DNA of 64,000 nucleotides from positions 9,476,001 to 9,540,000 of the forward strand of contig NZ_JAUSYQ010000002.1 of the NCBI RefSeq assembly GCF_030816965.1, in the 5' to 3' direction. The translations under genes were made by a program, and so were the position numbers. This DNA is from Streptomyces canus (lineage in GTDB: Bacteria > Actinomycetota > Actinomycetes > Streptomycetales > Streptomycetaceae). The notes under the pieces were generated by a model. That model saw nothing but the letters and a program-made list of their open reading frames with translations. It did no database searches and was not told the DNA's origin. Each line of letters opens with the position of its first letter. Position 1 is the first letter of the stretch. Positions 9,055 to 17,682 of the stretch are shown here, piece by piece.

Positions 9055-10080
9055 ATGGCCCAGTCGGTGGGTATCAAGGACGTCGCCCGCGCCGCCGGAG
9101 TCTCCGTCGGCACGGTCTCGAACGTCATCAATCGTCCGGACTCCGTCGCCACCGAGACCCGGGCGCGCGTCCTGTCCGCGATAGACCGGCTCGGCTATGT
9201 CCGCAGCGAGTCCGCGCGTCAACTGCGCGCGGGCCGCAGCCGGATCATGGGTCTGCTCGTGCTCGACATGGGCAACCCCTTCTTCGTCGACGTCGCGCGC
9301 GGCGCCGAGCGGGCCGCCCGCGAGGACGGCCTCGGCGTCATGGTCTGCAACAGCGCCCAGAGCGCGAGCGAGGAGGCGGAGTACCTGTCCCTCTTCGCGG
9401 AGCAGCGGGTCCGGGGCGTCCTGCTCACCCCGACCGACGCCTCCGGCCGCAACATCGACTCCTTCCGCCGCCACGGCATCCCCTTCGTCCTCGTCGACCG
9501 GGTCGCCGAAGGCACCACCGAGTGCTCGGTCTCCGTCGACGACGTCGCCGGCGGCGCCCTGGCCGTCCGCCACCTCGTGGACGCCGGGCACCGCTCCATC
9601 GCCTACGTCAGCGGCCCGCCCGGCCTCAACCAGGTCCGCGACCGCCGCACCGGCGCCCTCAACGCGCTGTCCGAGGCGGGCCTGGGCCCCGAGAACCTGC
9701 GCGAGCTGCCCACCGAACGGCTCGACGTGGCCGCGGGCCGGGACGCCGGCGCCCGTCTCCTCGGCCTGGCCGACCGCCCGACCGCCGTGTTCTGCGCCAA
9801 CGACCTGCTCGCCCTCGGCGTCCTGCAGGCCATGTACGCGGCGGGGATCACGGTCCCCGACGACCTCGCCATCGTCGGCTACGACGACATCGAGTTCGCC
9901 GCCGCCGCGGCCGTCCCCCTCACCTCGGTCCGGCAGCCCGCCGTCACGATGGGCGCCCTGGCCGCCGAACTGCTTCTGGAGGAGACGGAGGCGGAGACCA
10001 CCGGCAAGCGGCACGACCACCGCCGGGTGGTGCTCCAGCCCGAACTGGTGGTGCGGCGCTCCAGCCTGGCGGCCCGCTGA
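9055..10080 (+). CDS. LacI-family transcriptional regulator, probable rhamnose repressor
   Basis: A 341-residue regulator. The N-terminal helix-turn-helix (VGIKDVARAAGVSVGTVSNVINRP, residues 5-28, in two blocks) and hinge helix (SARQLRAGRS) are classic LacI. The rest is a periplasmic-binding-protein-like sugar sensor with conserved ends VGYDDIEFAA and LTSVRQP. It lies 80 bases after the propeller gene. A possible promoter is the GATAAT hexamer at 9002-9007, so it may be transcribed both with the operon and alone. The three GAAAC palindromes between rhaI and the importer are its likely targets; rhamnose or rhamnulose would be the expected inducer, which is inference. Confidence 0.88.
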   Translation: MAQSVGIKDVARAAGVSVGTVSNVINRPDSVATETRARVLSAIDRLGYVRSESARQLRAGRSRIMGLLVLDMGNPFFVDVARGAERAAREDGLGVMVCNSAQSASEEAEYLSLFAEQRVRGVLLTPTDASGRNIDSFRRHGIPFVLVDRVAEGTTECSVSVDDVAGGALAVRHLVDAGHRSIAYVSGPPGLNQVRDRRTGALNALSEAGLGPENLRELPTERLDVAAGRDAGARLLGLADRPTAVFCANDLLALGVLQAMYAAGITVPDDLAIVGYDDIEFAAAAAVPLTSVRQPAVTMGALAAELLLEETEAETTGKRHDHRRVVLQPELVVRRSSLAAR

Positions 10081-10184
10081 CCCGAGAGTCAGTAAGATTT
10101 CATGATCGAAGGGGTCGGACGGCGGACGAACATGTGCTGAACTGGGACGCGTCCACAGAATGTCCGTCCGTCCCGGGAGCCCTG

Positions 10185-11486
10185 TTGACCGCGACCTACC
10201 GCCAGCCCGGCCTCGTCCTCACCGACCGCCGCTTCACCGTCCCCCTCGACCACGACGACCCGGCCGGGGAGACGATCGAGCTCTACGCCCGCGAGGCCGT
10301 CGCGAGCGACAAGGCGGGACAGGACCTGCCGTGGCTGGTCTATCTCCAGGGCGGCCCGGGCTTCGGGGCGAACCGCTTCGTCGGCAAGGGGGCCTGGTTC
10401 GGCCGGGCCCTGAAGGAGTACCGCGTCCTCCTGCTCGACCAGCGCGGCACCGGCCACTCCACACCGGCCAACCGCCAGACGCTCCCGCTGCGCGGCGGCC
10501 CCGCCGAACAGGCCGACTACCTGGCCCGCTTCCGCGCCGATTCCATCGTCCGCGACTGCGAGGCGATCCGCGCCCAGGTGACCGGCGGCGCCCCCTGGAC
10601 CGTCCTCGGGCAGAGCTTCGGCGGCTTCTGCACGACGACCTATCTGTCCTTCGCCCCCGAGGGTCTCGCCGCCGCCGTCATCACCGGCGGTCTGCCCTCT
10701 CTCGACGCCCACGCCGACGACGTGTACCGGGCCGCCTACCCGCGCGTGGAGCGCAAGGTCGCGGCGCACTACGCCCGCTATCCGCAGGACGTCGAGCGGG
10801 CCCGCCGTATCGGCGACCACCTCCTCACCCACGACGTGACCCTGCCGAACGGTTACCGGCTGACCGTCGAGGCCTTCCAGTCGCTCGGCATCCTCCTCGG
10901 CGGCAGCGAGGGCAGCCACCGGCTGCACTACCTCCTGGAGCACGCGTTCGTCCGCACGCCGCGGGGGCCCGAGCTCTCCGACGCCTTCCAGGAAGAGGTC
11001 CAGGGCCTCCTCTCCTACGCGCCCCACCCGCTCTACGCCCTCGTCCACGAGGCCACCTACGGCCAGGGCGAGCGGCCCACCGCCTGGTCGGCCGAACGGG
11101 TGCGCGCCGAGTTCCCGCAGTTCGACGCGGCCAAGTCCCTCGCCGGCGACGAGCCGTTGCTGTTCACCGGCGAGTCCATCCATCCCTGGCTGTTCGACTG
11201 CGACCCGGCCCTGCGCCCGCTGCGCGAGACGGCCGAACTCCTCGCCGCCCGCACCGACTGGCAGCCCCTGTACGACCCGGCCCGCCTGGCCGCCAACGAG
11301 GTCCCGGTCGCCGCCGCCGTCTACCACGACGACATGTACGTCGACACGGCCCACTCCCTCGAGACCGCCCGCGCGATCCGCGGTCTGCGCACCTGGGTGA
11401 CGGACGAGTTCGAGCACGACGGAGTCCGCGCGGGCGGCCCCCGCGTCCTGGACCGGCTGCTCGCCCTCGCCCGCGAGGAGGCCTGA
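10185..11486 (+). CDS. Alpha/beta hydrolase, prolyl aminopeptidase-like
   Basis: About 433 residues of the alpha/beta-hydrolase fold. The oxyanion segment YLQGGPGFG, the LLDQRGTG strand and the nucleophile elbow GQSFGG are all present and match proline iminopeptidase-type (S33) enzymes. A C-terminal DMYVD segment, HSLETAR and FEHDG probably carry the acid and histidine. The chosen start is TTG at 10185, preceded by GGGAG at 10175-10179; GTG at 10134 would add 17 residues. It follows the LacI gene by about 100 bases but has no obvious link to rhamnose. Peptide specificity cannot be read from sequence. Confidence 0.8.
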   Translation: MTATYRQPGLVLTDRRFTVPLDHDDPAGETIELYAREAVASDKAGQDLPWLVYLQGGPGFGANRFVGKGAWFGRALKEYRVLLLDQRGTGHSTPANRQTLPLRGGPAEQADYLARFRADSIVRDCEAIRAQVTGGAPWTVLGQSFGGFCTTTYLSFAPEGLAAAVITGGLPSLDAHADDVYRAAYPRVERKVAAHYARYPQDVERARRIGDHLLTHDVTLPNGYRLTVEAFQSLGILLGGSEGSHRLHYLLEHAFVRTPRGPELSDAFQEEVQGLLSYAPHPLYALVHEATYGQGERPTAWSAERVRAEFPQFDAAKSLAGDEPLLFTGESIHPWLFDCDPALRPLRETAELLAARTDWQPLYDPARLAANEVPVAAAVYHDDMYVDTAHSLETARAIRGLRTWVTDEFEHDGVRAGGPRVLDRLLALAREEA

Positions 11487-11594
11487 CGCCGGACACCCGG
11501 ACGGCCCGTGGGCGGCGGCATGCCGCACTCTCGATTCCGGCATAAGGCTCATTTCGGCCATGTGTCGACGCCGGAGTCGAGAGGACGTCAGTCG

Positions 11595-12200
11595 ATGAGC
11601 ACACCGTCACCCCACGGACGGTCCCGGATCGCCGCCCTCGCCGTGGCCCTGACCGCCGCGAGCGCGCTCACCCTGGCGGCCTGCAACGACGACTCCGGTG
11701 GCTCGTCGACGTCCTCCGCCAGGCCCACGGCCCCGGACACGGCCTCCTTCTCCGGCAACGTGGCCTCCGCGCTCGCGTCCGCCAAGGCCTCGGTGCGGGC
11801 CGAGGCCTCGAAGCGGGCCGCGTCCGCCTCGGCTGCCGCCTCCTCCTTCGAGGCCTCCGTCTCCGCGGAGGTGGAGCTGGCCAACAAGGCCGCGCGGACC
11901 GAGCTCGCCAAGGTCGACGGAGCGGGCAACGCGATGTCCGACGTCACCATGACCGGCAAGCCGCGCTCCGAGACCGGCGGTCTGCTCGCCGTCGTCGTCA
12001 CCATCACCAACAAGACCGACAAGACGGCCTCGTACGCCGCCCAGGTCGACTTCCTGGACTCGTCCGGCAAGGTGGCCGAGACCCGGTACGTCGGCGCCGA
12101 GGACCTCGAGCCGGGGGAGAGGGCCCAGCCGGTCGCCGTCAGCCGCAAGCCCACCGAGCCGGTACTGATACCCAAGGTGGCGAAGGCACAACGGTATTGA
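11595..12200 (+). CDS. FxLYD-domain lipoprotein
   Basis: A 201-residue exported lipoprotein: basic start, hydrophobic core and lipobox TLAAC with cysteine at residue 30. It is followed by a serine-rich linker, an alanine-rich helical stretch (about 60-110, possible coiled coil) and a C-terminal immunoglobulin-like FxLYD domain (VVVTITNKTD ... AQVDFLDSSGKVAETRYVG). Such domains sit on actinobacterial cell-surface proteins of unknown function. The ATG at 11595 was chosen because it begins the signal peptide. It ends one base before a convergent small gene. Confidence 0.75.
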   Translation: MSTPSPHGRSRIAALAVALTAASALTLAACNDDSGGSSTSSARPTAPDTASFSGNVASALASAKASVRAEASKRAASASAAASSFEASVSAEVELANKAARTELAKVDGAGNAMSDVTMTGKPRSETGGLLAVVVTITNKTDKTASYAAQVDFLDSSGKVAETRYVGAEDLEPGERAQPVAVSRKPTEPVLIPKVAKAQRY

Positions 12201-12201
12201 C

Positions 12202-12402
12202 TCAGGCGGCCGTGGCCAGCGTGCCAGGTGTGCGGTGCGGGCTCACGACCCGCCCGTCCGGCAGGAGTTCACCGGTGTCGTCGAAGACGATGGTGCCGTT
12301 GCACAGCAGGCTCCAGCCCTGTTCGGGATGGGCCGAGACGATCACCGCGGTGTGGTGACAGGGGCTGTCGGCGGTGGGACACGGGGGCTGATGGCTGCAC
12401 AT
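12202..12402 (-). CDS. DUF5999 family small protein
   Basis: A 66-residue protein beginning MCSHQPPCPTADSPCHH, with four cysteines and several histidines in the first 20 residues, then a beta-rich core (GWSLLCNGTIVFDDTGELLPDGR). The cysteine-histidine cluster suggests metal binding, but no function is known. AGGAG lies 7 bases before the ATG on the minus strand, which fixes this start over a longer frame that begins further right. It is convergent with, and one base from, the FxLYD lipoprotein gene. Confidence 0.8.
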   Translation of the reverse strand: MCSHQPPCPTADSPCHHTAVIVSAHPEQGWSLLCNGTIVFDDTGELLPDGRVVSPHRTPGTLATAA

Positions 12403-12563
12403 GACATCTCCTCGATGCGTTCGGCTCCTGCCTCGGTTCGGCCTATATCTCTGTGGTAGCCGAGCTTGTTTTCCGCTGGATGAGGAGACCCCCACATCGC
12501 CGGAATCTCATCGGTGAGTTCTCGTCAGGTCGGCCGGTCGGCGGGCCGTTAGGCTGGGCGGCG

Positions 12564-13385
12564 ATGCAAGAACAATTGATCGACCTCAGCGGCGACTGCG
12601 CGCGGTGCTTCGGCCTGTGCTGTGTCGCCCTGCCCTTCACGGCCTCCGCGGACTTCGCCCGCGACAAGCCGGCCGGCACGCCCTGCCCGAACCTCCGGGA
12701 CGACCACCGGTGCGGCATCCACGCGAAGCTGCGCGTCGAGGGCTACACCGGATGCACGGTCTACGACTGCTTCGGCGCCGGACAGAAGGTCTCGCAGGTC
12801 ACCTTCGGCGGCCGGGACTGGCGTACCGGCCCGCGCGAGGACGCCCGCCGGATGTTCGACGTCTTCCCGGTCGTGCGCCAGCTCCACGAGTTGCTCTGGT
12901 ACCTCACCGAGGCACTCACCCTGCCCGCCGCCCGCCCGGTCCACGCCGACCTGCGCCGCATGCTGGAGCGGACCGACGCGCTCACCCGGGGGACCGCCGA
13001 AGAACTCGCCGCGCTGGACGTCCCCGCGCACCGGCAGGAGGTCAACGTCCTTCTGCTCAGGACCAGTGAGCTGGTGCGGGCCGGATCCGGTGCCGCTGAC
13101 AGAAAGAAGAACCGCCGGGGCGCGGATCTGATGGGCGCCCGTCTCAAGGGCGCCGACCTGCGCGGAGCCAGCCTTCGCGGGGCCTACCTCATAGCGGCCG
13201 ACCTCACCGGAGCCGACCTGCGCGGCGCGGATCTGATCGGTGCCGATCTGCGCGACGCCGACCTGACGGACGCGGACCTGACGGGCGCCTTCTTCCTCAC
13301 CCAGCCCCAGCTGAACGCGGCCCGGGGCAACGCCGGCACCCGGCTGCCGGACTCAGTCACCCGCCCTGGACACTGGACAGCGTGA
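12564..13385 (+). CDS. YkgJ-like cysteine cluster fused to pentapeptide repeats
   Basis: A 273-residue two-part protein. Residues 10-75 carry a dense cysteine pattern (CARCFGLCC, then CPNL, CGIH, GCTVYDC) like the YkgJ/CxxCxxCC family thought to chelate zinc or an iron-sulfur cluster. A helical middle follows. From about residue 187 to 247 there are roughly twelve pentapeptide repeats of the A(D/R/S/Y)L form ([15 protein letters not shown]), predicting a right-handed quadrilateral helix. The ATG at 12564 is preferred because it starts immediately before the cysteine domain. Its last 33 bases overlap the convergent P450 gene. Function unknown. Confidence 0.72.
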   Translation: MQEQLIDLSGDCARCFGLCCVALPFTASADFARDKPAGTPCPNLRDDHRCGIHAKLRVEGYTGCTVYDCFGAGQKVSQVTFGGRDWRTGPREDARRMFDVFPVVRQLHELLWYLTEALTLPAARPVHADLRRMLERTDALTRGTAEELAALDVPAHRQEVNVLLLRTSELVRAGSGAADRKKNRRGADLMGARLKGADLRGASLRGAYLIAADLTGADLRGADLIGADLRDADLTDADLTGAFFLTQPQLNAARGNAGTRLPDSVTRPGHWTA

Positions 13386-14873
13386 CTCCGAGGCGGCCGC
13401 GACCTCGTCGGAATCCGCCCCGGGGGCGGCCGTAGCGCCACTGCCCGCCCGCCGTTCCAGGCGCAGCCGCAGCCCCTCCGGCATCAGCGTCAGCCGCTCG
13501 GTCACGCTGAGCCGGTAGCCGGGGTCGGCCCGCAGCTCGTAGCGGCGCAGCAGCAGACCGAGCACCAGCGTGGCCTCGTGGAGCGCGAACTGCCGCCCGA
13601 TGCAGGCCCGGGCCCCGGTGCCGAACGGCTTGAAGACATGTGGGGGACGCGAGCGTACGGCCTTGGGGTCGAAGCGGTCCGGATCGAACCGCTCGGCGTC
13701 TGCGCCCCACACGTCGGGGTCGCGCTGCAACATCGGCGTGAGCACCAGCGTCCACGCCCCGCGGCGCATCGGGTGCCGCCCGGCCAGCACGGTGTCCTGG
13801 AGGGCCTCCCGGGCGAACGCGGGTGCCGTGGGCCACAGCCGCAGCGACTCGTCCAGCACCCGGCGCACGTACCGCAGCTTCGCCACCTGGTCGTACCCCG
13901 GCACGGCGGCCGCGCCCCAGACGCGGTCCACCTCGGCACGCGCGCGTGCCGCGACCTCGGGGTGCCGGGAGAGGTAGTGCAGGGCGAAGGAGAGCGCACC
14001 CGACGTCGTCTCGTGACCTGCGACCAGGAAGGTGATGACCTGTCGGCGGACGTTCTCCGGCGACAGCCGCTCACCGGTCTCCGGGTGGGCCGTCTCCAGC
14101 ATCCGGTCGAGAAGGTCGCCGTCCCCGCCCACCGCGCGCCGGGCCCTGACCAGGTCGTCGACCATGCGGTTGAGGTAGGCGATGTCGTCCGCGTTGCGCT
14201 GCGCGGCACGCCGCAGAAGAGCCGGGAAGGGCACGGAGTTGAGGCGCTGTGCGTAGGTCAGGGTGCCCACCATGGCCGTCACGAAGGGATGCGGCCGGTC
14301 CCGCTCGAAGGAGCCGAAGTCATGGCCGAACCCGGTCCGCGCGATGGTCTCCAGCGTCAGTTTGGTCATGTCGGCGGGGACGTCCACCGACCGGCCCGCC
14401 GCCTGCTCGCGGTCCCAGTGGTCCGTCAGCCGCCCGGCGACGGCCAGCATCATCGGGTGGTAGGCCTCCATCGCCTCGCGGCTGAAGCCCGGTGCCAGCA
14501 CGTCGTGTGCCAGCTGCCAGTTCGGCTCGTGGTTGTACGCGGTGAACAGCCCGTCGCCGGCGACCGGCCGCAGATTGGCGACCCCCAGGCCGACATGCTT
14601 CGCGAACCGCGCCTCGTCCGCCAGATCCGCCACCAGCTCGGCACCCCAGACGAACACGAACTCCCTGTTGAACGCCTTGCGCCGGTAGATCGGCCCCAAT
14701 TGGCGAGCGAAGCGCAGGGAGTCCTGGAGCGGGGTGGCCCGGTTGACGCCGAGGACGTCACCGAGCAGGGGGAGTCGGCGCGGCGGGTGCGGAATGCGGT
14801 GCAGCTCCGGCCAGCCCAGCTCGGCACTGCGGAAACCCCTCGGCTGCGCGGCCCTTGTCGTCGTCTCCGCCAT
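13353..14873 (-). CDS. Cytochrome P450, CYP102-like haem domain
   Basis: A 506-residue P450. Landmarks are [12 protein letters not shown] (I helix), [12 protein letters not shown] (ExxR), and [14 protein letters not shown] with the haem cysteine near residue 424. The N-terminal P-R-x-P-x-GDVLGVN pattern and the order of motifs resemble fatty-acid hydroxylases of the CYP102 class, but there is no fused reductase, so separate redox partners are needed. A roughly 30-residue alanine-rich tail follows the last strand. It starts 107 bases from a divergent TetR gene; a perfect inverted repeat lies between them. The 3' end overlaps the pentapeptide gene by 33 bases. Confidence 0.88.
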   Translation of the reverse strand: MAETTTRAAQPRGFRSAELGWPELHRIPHPPRRLPLLGDVLGVNRATPLQDSLRFARQLGPIYRRKAFNREFVFVWGAELVADLADEARFAKHVGLGVANLRPVAGDGLFTAYNHEPNWQLAHDVLAPGFSREAMEAYHPMMLAVAGRLTDHWDREQAAGRSVDVPADMTKLTLETIARTGFGHDFGSFERDRPHPFVTAMVGTLTYAQRLNSVPFPALLRRAAQRNADDIAYLNRMVDDLVRARRAVGGDGDLLDRMLETAHPETGERLSPENVRRQVITFLVAGHETTSGALSFALHYLSRHPEVAARARAEVDRVWGAAAVPGYDQVAKLRYVRRVLDESLRLWPTAPAFAREALQDTVLAGRHPMRRGAWTLVLTPMLQRDPDVWGADAERFDPDRFDPKAVRSRPPHVFKPFGTGARACIGRQFALHEATLVLGLLLRRYELRADPGYRLSVTERLTLMPEGLRLRLERRAGSGATAAPGADSDEVAAASESRCPVSRAGD

Positions 14874-14919
14874 GACGAGATCTCCCTTGATCCAGCGGCA
14901 GTTGAGCGCGTTGTACGTG

Positions 14920-14959
14920 GGTTCAACAACGCGGCTCAGTCTGATCCCGTTGTTGAACC
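14920..14959. promoter_or_regulatory. Perfect 12-bp inverted repeat, TetR operator candidate
   Basis: GGTTCAACAACG at 14920-14931 is exactly reverse-complementary to CGTTGTTGAACC at 14948-14959, 16 bases apart. It sits in the middle of the P450/TetR divergent promoter region, 21 bases before the TetR start, where autoregulation would be expected. Confidence 0.65.
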
Positions 14960-14980
14960 GGCGTCAAGTAAGGTGCGGGC

Positions 14981-15589
14981 ATGGCCGGGAAGCAGGGCGA
15001 GCGCACGCGCCGCAGGCTCAGCACCGAGGAGCGCCGGGAGCAGCTCCTGTCGGTGGGGGCGCGGCTGTTCTCGGAGAGCCCGTACGACGAGGTGTGGATC
15101 GAGCAGGTCGCGGAGATCGCCGGTGTCTCGCGCGGGCTGCTCTATCACTACTTCCCGACGAAGCGGGACTTCTTCGCGGCGGTCGTCGAGCGCGAGAGCG
15201 GGCGGATGCTGGCCATGACCGCGGCCGTGCCCGGCGTCCCGGTGCGCGAGCAGCTCACCGCGGGGCTGGACACCTATCTGGAGTACGTGTCGGCACACGC
15301 GCACGGCTACCGCGCCTTCCACCGTGCCGACGCCGCGGGGGACCAGTCCGTCCGCAAGGTCTACCAGCGGGCGCTGGCCGCACAGGAGCGGCAGATCCTG
15401 GCGGCGCTGGCCGCGGATCCGGAGTTCGGGGCCCAGGCCGAAGAGCGCCCCGACCTTCAGCTGGCCGTCCGCGGTTGGCTGGCCTTCACCACGGCCGTCT
15501 GTCTGGAGTGGCTGAGAGGCTCGGACCTCTCCCGGGAACAGGTGCGCGATCTGTGCGCGCGGGCCCTGCTCGGCGTTCTCAGGCCCTGA
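14981..15589 (+). CDS. TetR-family transcriptional regulator
   Basis: A 202-residue regulator. The N-terminal helix-turn-helix is clear: RREQLLSVGARLFSESPYDEV, then VAEIAGVSRGLLYHYFPTKRDFF (residues 17-64). The C-terminal ligand domain is TetR_C-like. It is divergent from the CYP102-like P450 gene with a perfect inverted repeat between them, so it most likely represses the P450 and itself and responds to a fatty acid or other hydrophobic substrate; the ligand is inference. Confidence 0.87.
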   Translation: MAGKQGERTRRRLSTEERREQLLSVGARLFSESPYDEVWIEQVAEIAGVSRGLLYHYFPTKRDFFAAVVERESGRMLAMTAAVPGVPVREQLTAGLDTYLEYVSAHAHGYRAFHRADAAGDQSVRKVYQRALAAQERQILAALAADPEFGAQAEERPDLQLAVRGWLAFTTAVCLEWLRGSDLSREQVRDLCARALLGVLRP

Positions 15590-15644
15590 CCGGAATGCGC
15601 ACGTCCGTCACGCGTCCCACGGTTGGCTTCGCCGCCGATCTTCG

Positions 15645-15666
15645 ATAGGTTAGGCAAGCCTTACCT
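15645..15666 (+). promoter_or_regulatory. Iron box (DmdR/IdeR-type operator)
   Basis: AGGTTAGGCAAGCCTTACCT at 15647-15666 is a near-perfect palindrome and matches 15 of 19 positions of the iron-box consensus TTAGGTTAGGCTAACCTAA when aligned from 15645. It ends 13 bases before the DUF2470 gene start. Confidence 0.75.
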
Positions 15667-15679
15667 TGGGAGGGAATGG

Positions 15680-16405
15680 ATGGGTGACAGCCAAACCTGG
15701 ACGGCCGCGCCTTCCGCGGCGGAACACGCCCGGTCGGTGCTCGCCGCCTCGTGGTCCTGCGCGGTGACCGCCGAGGGCGGCCGGGAGGAGTTCGTCGGCG
15801 CGCACACCGTCGCCGAGGACGGGCGGGTGACACTGGACGTGCCCGAGGACAGCACCTTGGTCGCGGCCGCGATCTGCGCGCCCCGCGGCGAGCCGTCCGC
15901 CGTCCTGGAGTTCGCCGACGTGGCACCCGTCCCCGTGCGCAGCCGTATCCGCGCCCGGCTGTGGATCGCCGGCTGGTTCGTCCCCGGGGACGGCCGGCTG
16001 GAGTTCAAGGCCACGCGCGTGGTGCTGCGCCGGCCGTCCGGCGCGGTGGTCGTCGACCTCGACGAGTTCGCCGCCGCCGAGCCCGACCCGCTCGCCACGG
16101 CCGAGGCCCGGCTGCTCACCCACCTCGCCGACTGCCACCCCGACGCGGTCGAGCGGCTCACCCGGCTCGTCGACGCCGACAGCCTGCACGGCGCGGTCCG
16201 AGTCCAGCCCCTCGCCGTGGACCGGCACGGACTGACGCTGCGCATCGAGCGCGCCCGCGCCCACGGCGACGTACGCCTGCCCTTCCACGCTCCCGCGGAC
16301 GACGTGGCACGGCTGACGGAGCGCATGCACGTCCTGCTGAAGCAGGCGAGCGCCGCGTCCTGCCCGCGTGCCCTACAGCGGCAGCGCACAGACCGCGACG
16401 GGTGA
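15680..16405 (+). CDS. DUF2470 protein, HugZ-like, probably iron-regulated
   Basis: A 241-residue protein with an N-terminal split-barrel-like region (residues 15-140) and a C-terminal DUF2470 domain (about 150-235: EARLLTHLADCHPDAVERLTRLVD ... AHGDVRLPFHAPADD, in two blocks). DUF2470 is found in HugZ-type haem-degrading or haem-binding proteins. The iron box just upstream implies repression by DmdR/IdeR under iron-replete conditions, consistent with haem iron use. The second ATG at 15680 keeps the frame; the first ATG four bases earlier does not. The 3' end overlaps the convergent lactonase-like gene by 33 bases. Haem binding is inference. Confidence 0.75.
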   Translation: MGDSQTWTAAPSAAEHARSVLAASWSCAVTAEGGREEFVGAHTVAEDGRVTLDVPEDSTLVAAAICAPRGEPSAVLEFADVAPVPVRSRIRARLWIAGWFVPGDGRLEFKATRVVLRRPSGAVVVDLDEFAAAEPDPLATAEARLLTHLADCHPDAVERLTRLVDADSLHGAVRVQPLAVDRHGLTLRIERARAHGDVRLPFHAPADDVARLTERMHVLLKQASAASCPRALQRQRTDRDG

Positions 16406-17590
16406 GGCGAACGGCCGGCCGGCGGACCGCAGGTCACCGCTCGCTGTGTTCATGCGGAACACGCTGACGTTGCTGGACCTCTGGTTCGCCGTGAACAGCA
16501 GTGTCCCGTCCGGCGAAAAGGCGATCTGCCGCGGGAAGTCGCCGTTCACCGGAACCGTGTCGAGCAGCCGGAGCCGGGCGCCGTCCGCCTCCACCGCGTA
16601 GCGCGTGAGGCTGTTGTGGCCCCGGTTGGCGAGATAGGCGTACGAGCCGTTCGCGGTGACCAGCAGTTGTGCCGGGTAGTTCGTGCCCGAGCCCGTTCCC
16701 GTGGACTGCGCCGCCCCGACGGAGAGGCGGCCGGTCCTGCGGTCGTAGGCGCAGACCGCCACCGTGTTGTCGGCCTCGTTGGCCAGGTAGGCGTACCGGC
16801 CCCCGGGATGGAAGGTGAGATGGCGCGGTCCGGCACCGGCCCTGGTCTGCGCCCGCGAGACCTCCGTGAGAGTGCCGGTCCGTTCGTTCAGGCGATAGCT
16901 GTAGACGGTGTCCGTGCCCAGGTCGACAGCGAGCACATGGCCGCCGTCGGGACTGGTGAGGAACTGGTGGGCGTGCGGGCCCTCCTGGCCGGGCCCCGGC
17001 GCCGGACTGGAGTGCGTGACCGTATCTCTGCGCTCGCCGAGCGCTCCCGAGGAGTCGATCGGATGCACGGCCACACTGCCGGAGCCGTAGTTCGCGCTGA
17101 GCAGCCAGCGGCCGCCCGGATGCACCGAGAGATGACACGGCCCCGCCCCGCCGGTGCCGCGGCTCCCCAGGATCTTGCGGTCGGACAGGCGTACGGCGGT
17201 CACGGCACCGGCGTCCTGCTCGGCGACCGCGTACAGCGTGCGACCGTCGGGATGCAGCGCGAGATACGAGGGGTTGGTGACGCCGGTGATCGTGCCGGTG
17301 CCGGTGATACGCCCGCTGCCGGGGTCGTACCTGGCGACGCCGATGCCGTTGCCGCCGCCCTCGACGGAGGTGTAGGTGCCGAGGTAGAGGGGGCGGGGGC
17401 CGGCCGGAGCCGGCGCTGACGGTGTTTTCGCCGGGCTCGGTGAGACCGTCCCGGGGGAGCCGGGAGGCTGCGAGGGCACCGGCTCCGACGACGATCCGGA
17501 TGACGTCGAGCAGCCGACGAGCCCCGAGGCGGCTCCCGCGAGAACGCCGACGAAGCCGCGCCTGCTGCAGCCGCCGTTCGCACTGCCCAT
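16373..17590 (-). CDS. Tat-exported lactonase-family (PF10282) beta-propeller lipoprotein
   Basis: A 405-residue protein. The N-terminus combines a twin-arginine motif (SRRGFVG) with a lipobox (LVGC, cysteine 27), then a serine-proline linker of about 40 residues. The remainder is a seven-bladed propeller like 6-phosphogluconolactonase YbhE/Pgl (PF10282): repeated HPGGRWLLSANYGSGSV, HPGGRYAYLANEADNTV and SPDGTLLFTANQRSSNV motifs. Surface location argues against a role in the pentose phosphate pathway; substrate unknown. The start is the ATG preceding the Tat signal; the longer open frame to the right is antisense noise. Confidence 0.8.
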   Translation of the reverse strand: MGSANGGCSRRGFVGVLAGAASGLVGCSTSSGSSSEPVPSQPPGSPGTVSPSPAKTPSAPAPAGPRPLYLGTYTSVEGGGNGIGVARYDPGSGRITGTGTITGVTNPSYLALHPDGRTLYAVAEQDAGAVTAVRLSDRKILGSRGTGGAGPCHLSVHPGGRWLLSANYGSGSVAVHPIDSSGALGERRDTVTHSSPAPGPGQEGPHAHQFLTSPDGGHVLAVDLGTDTVYSYRLNERTGTLTEVSRAQTRAGAGPRHLTFHPGGRYAYLANEADNTVAVCAYDRRTGRLSVGAAQSTGTGSGTNYPAQLLVTANGSYAYLANRGHNSLTRYAVEADGARLRLLDTVPVNGDFPRQIAFSPDGTLLFTANQRSSNVSVFRMNTASGDLRSAGRPFASPVAVCALPL

Positions 17591-17682
17591 CCCTGCGCAC
17601 CCCGGGTGATCGATCGTCGCGGTCGTGACAGCCACCTTCACCCGGATCACGCGCCCCGTGCAACCCGAGCCCCCGCGGCCCG

